Positions 5,472-5,621 of a stretch of 5,621 bases of DNA are shown one piece after another (position 1 is the stretch's first letter; every line of letters begins with the position of its first letter). Position numbers and translations under genes: made by a program. The DNA is from Chloroflexota bacterium. Lineage in GTDB: Bacteria > Chloroflexota > Dehalococcoidia > Dehalococcoidales > UBA2162. The notes under the pieces were generated by a model. The model did not search any database. It was not told where the DNA came from and was given only the letters and a program-made list of their open reading frames with translations. The DNA is taken from NCBI GenBank assembly GCA_016193545.1, contig JACPSA010000038.1:1-5621 (forward strand), read 5' to 3'.

Positions 5472-5621
5472 TCAGCCAATCATGTTGGCGTAACCAACCT
5501 CGACTTGTCCGTCTTCATAGACAATGATAGGAACCATATCGCCATATTTCACAGCCTCATCCAGCAACGCCTGGTTGTCATCAACCCGCCGCTCCTCGAA
5601 CTCTTTCCCTTGACTACTCCA
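5472..5621 (-). CDS. C-terminal part of a glutaredoxin-like protein, running off the right edge
   Basis: From the right edge on minus, 49 codons run without a stop to TGA at 5474-5472. They end ...Y-G-D-M-V-P-I-I-V-Y-E-D-G-Q-V-E-V-G-Y-A-N-M-I-G. This is the second half of a glutaredoxin fold: G-K-E-F-E-E-R-R-V-D-D-N at 5-16, a helix, then the cis-proline strand M-V-P-I-I-V-Y at 29-35 and the D-G-Q-V-E-V-G-Y hairpin at 37-44. The N-terminal active site (C-x-x-C, C-x-x-S or a selenocysteine form) lies outside the window, so its chemistry cannot be judged. The gene is upstream of the thioredoxin-like gene on the same strand, with an 85-base gap, and the two probably act in the same redox or stress response. 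Confidence 0.75.
   Translation of the reverse strand, partial: WSSQGKEFEERRVDDNQALLDEAVKYGDMVPIIVYEDGQVEVGYANMIG

Noticed and set aside
5387..5479. Longer N terminus for the thioredoxin-like protein starting at 5479
   Set aside because: It would overlap the glutaredoxin-like stop, adds an arginine-rich stretch unlike the family, and contains the dyad and the ribosome binding site of the internal start.
1..5621. CRISPR array, insertion sequence, tRNA or riboswitch
   Set aside because: I saw no regular repeat-spacer pattern, transposase, terminal inverted repeats, cloverleaf or recognisable aptamer on either strand.

Overview
The window looks like an anaerobic bacterial chromosome segment. 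It carries a tungsten/molybdenum-type aldehyde:ferredoxin oxidoreductase (AOR) family enzyme, a dedicated polyferredoxin, a MoaD-type sulfur carrier and two thioredoxin-fold redox proteins. Start codons preceded by AGGAGG-type ribosome binding sites and sigma70-like promoter candidates point to Bacteria. The gene content and protein style fit a strict anaerobe, possibly a sediment or subsurface Chloroflexota/Dehalococcoidia-like lineage. That placement is an impression from protein style, not a demonstrated assignment.

Layout, left to right. Bases 1-52 hold the first 17 codons of a minus-strand gene that leaves the window; it has a well-spaced ribosome binding site and a candidate promoter. 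Bases 53-360 are a divergent intergenic region with repeats but no gene. A MATE-family multidrug/cation efflux transporter follows on plus (361-1797). After a 183-base gap with a perfect TTGACA -35 box comes a compact plus-strand operon: a four-cluster ferredoxin subunit (1981-2661), an AOR-family catalytic subunit (2665-4458) and a MoaD-like protein ending in Gly-Gly (4487-4792). A hairpin with a T-run at 4791-4816 probably ends it. On the minus strand, reading inward from the right edge, are the last 49 codons of a glutaredoxin-like protein (5472-5621), a 15-bp dyad with a candidate promoter, and a thioredoxin-like protein with a single-cysteine D-W-C-P-D-A site (4799-5386). The thioredoxin-like gene converges on moaD with 6 bases between the two stop codons.

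The central operon reads as one redox module. MoaD supplies dithiolene sulfur for the pyranopterin cofactor, the AOR subunit carries the W/Mo-bispterin and one [4Fe-4S], and the ferredoxin subunit wires electrons away from or into it. The order small Fe-S subunit, AOR, MoaD recalls the aorABCDE operon of Aromatoleum aromaticum without the FAD subunit, and also the BamB/BamC pairing of class II benzoyl-CoA reductase. The AOR keeps its four cluster cysteines at near-canonical positions. It departs from the usual family pattern at several cofactor and active-site positions, so its substrate cannot be called from sequence and may not be a simple aldehyde. This is the most interesting item in the window.
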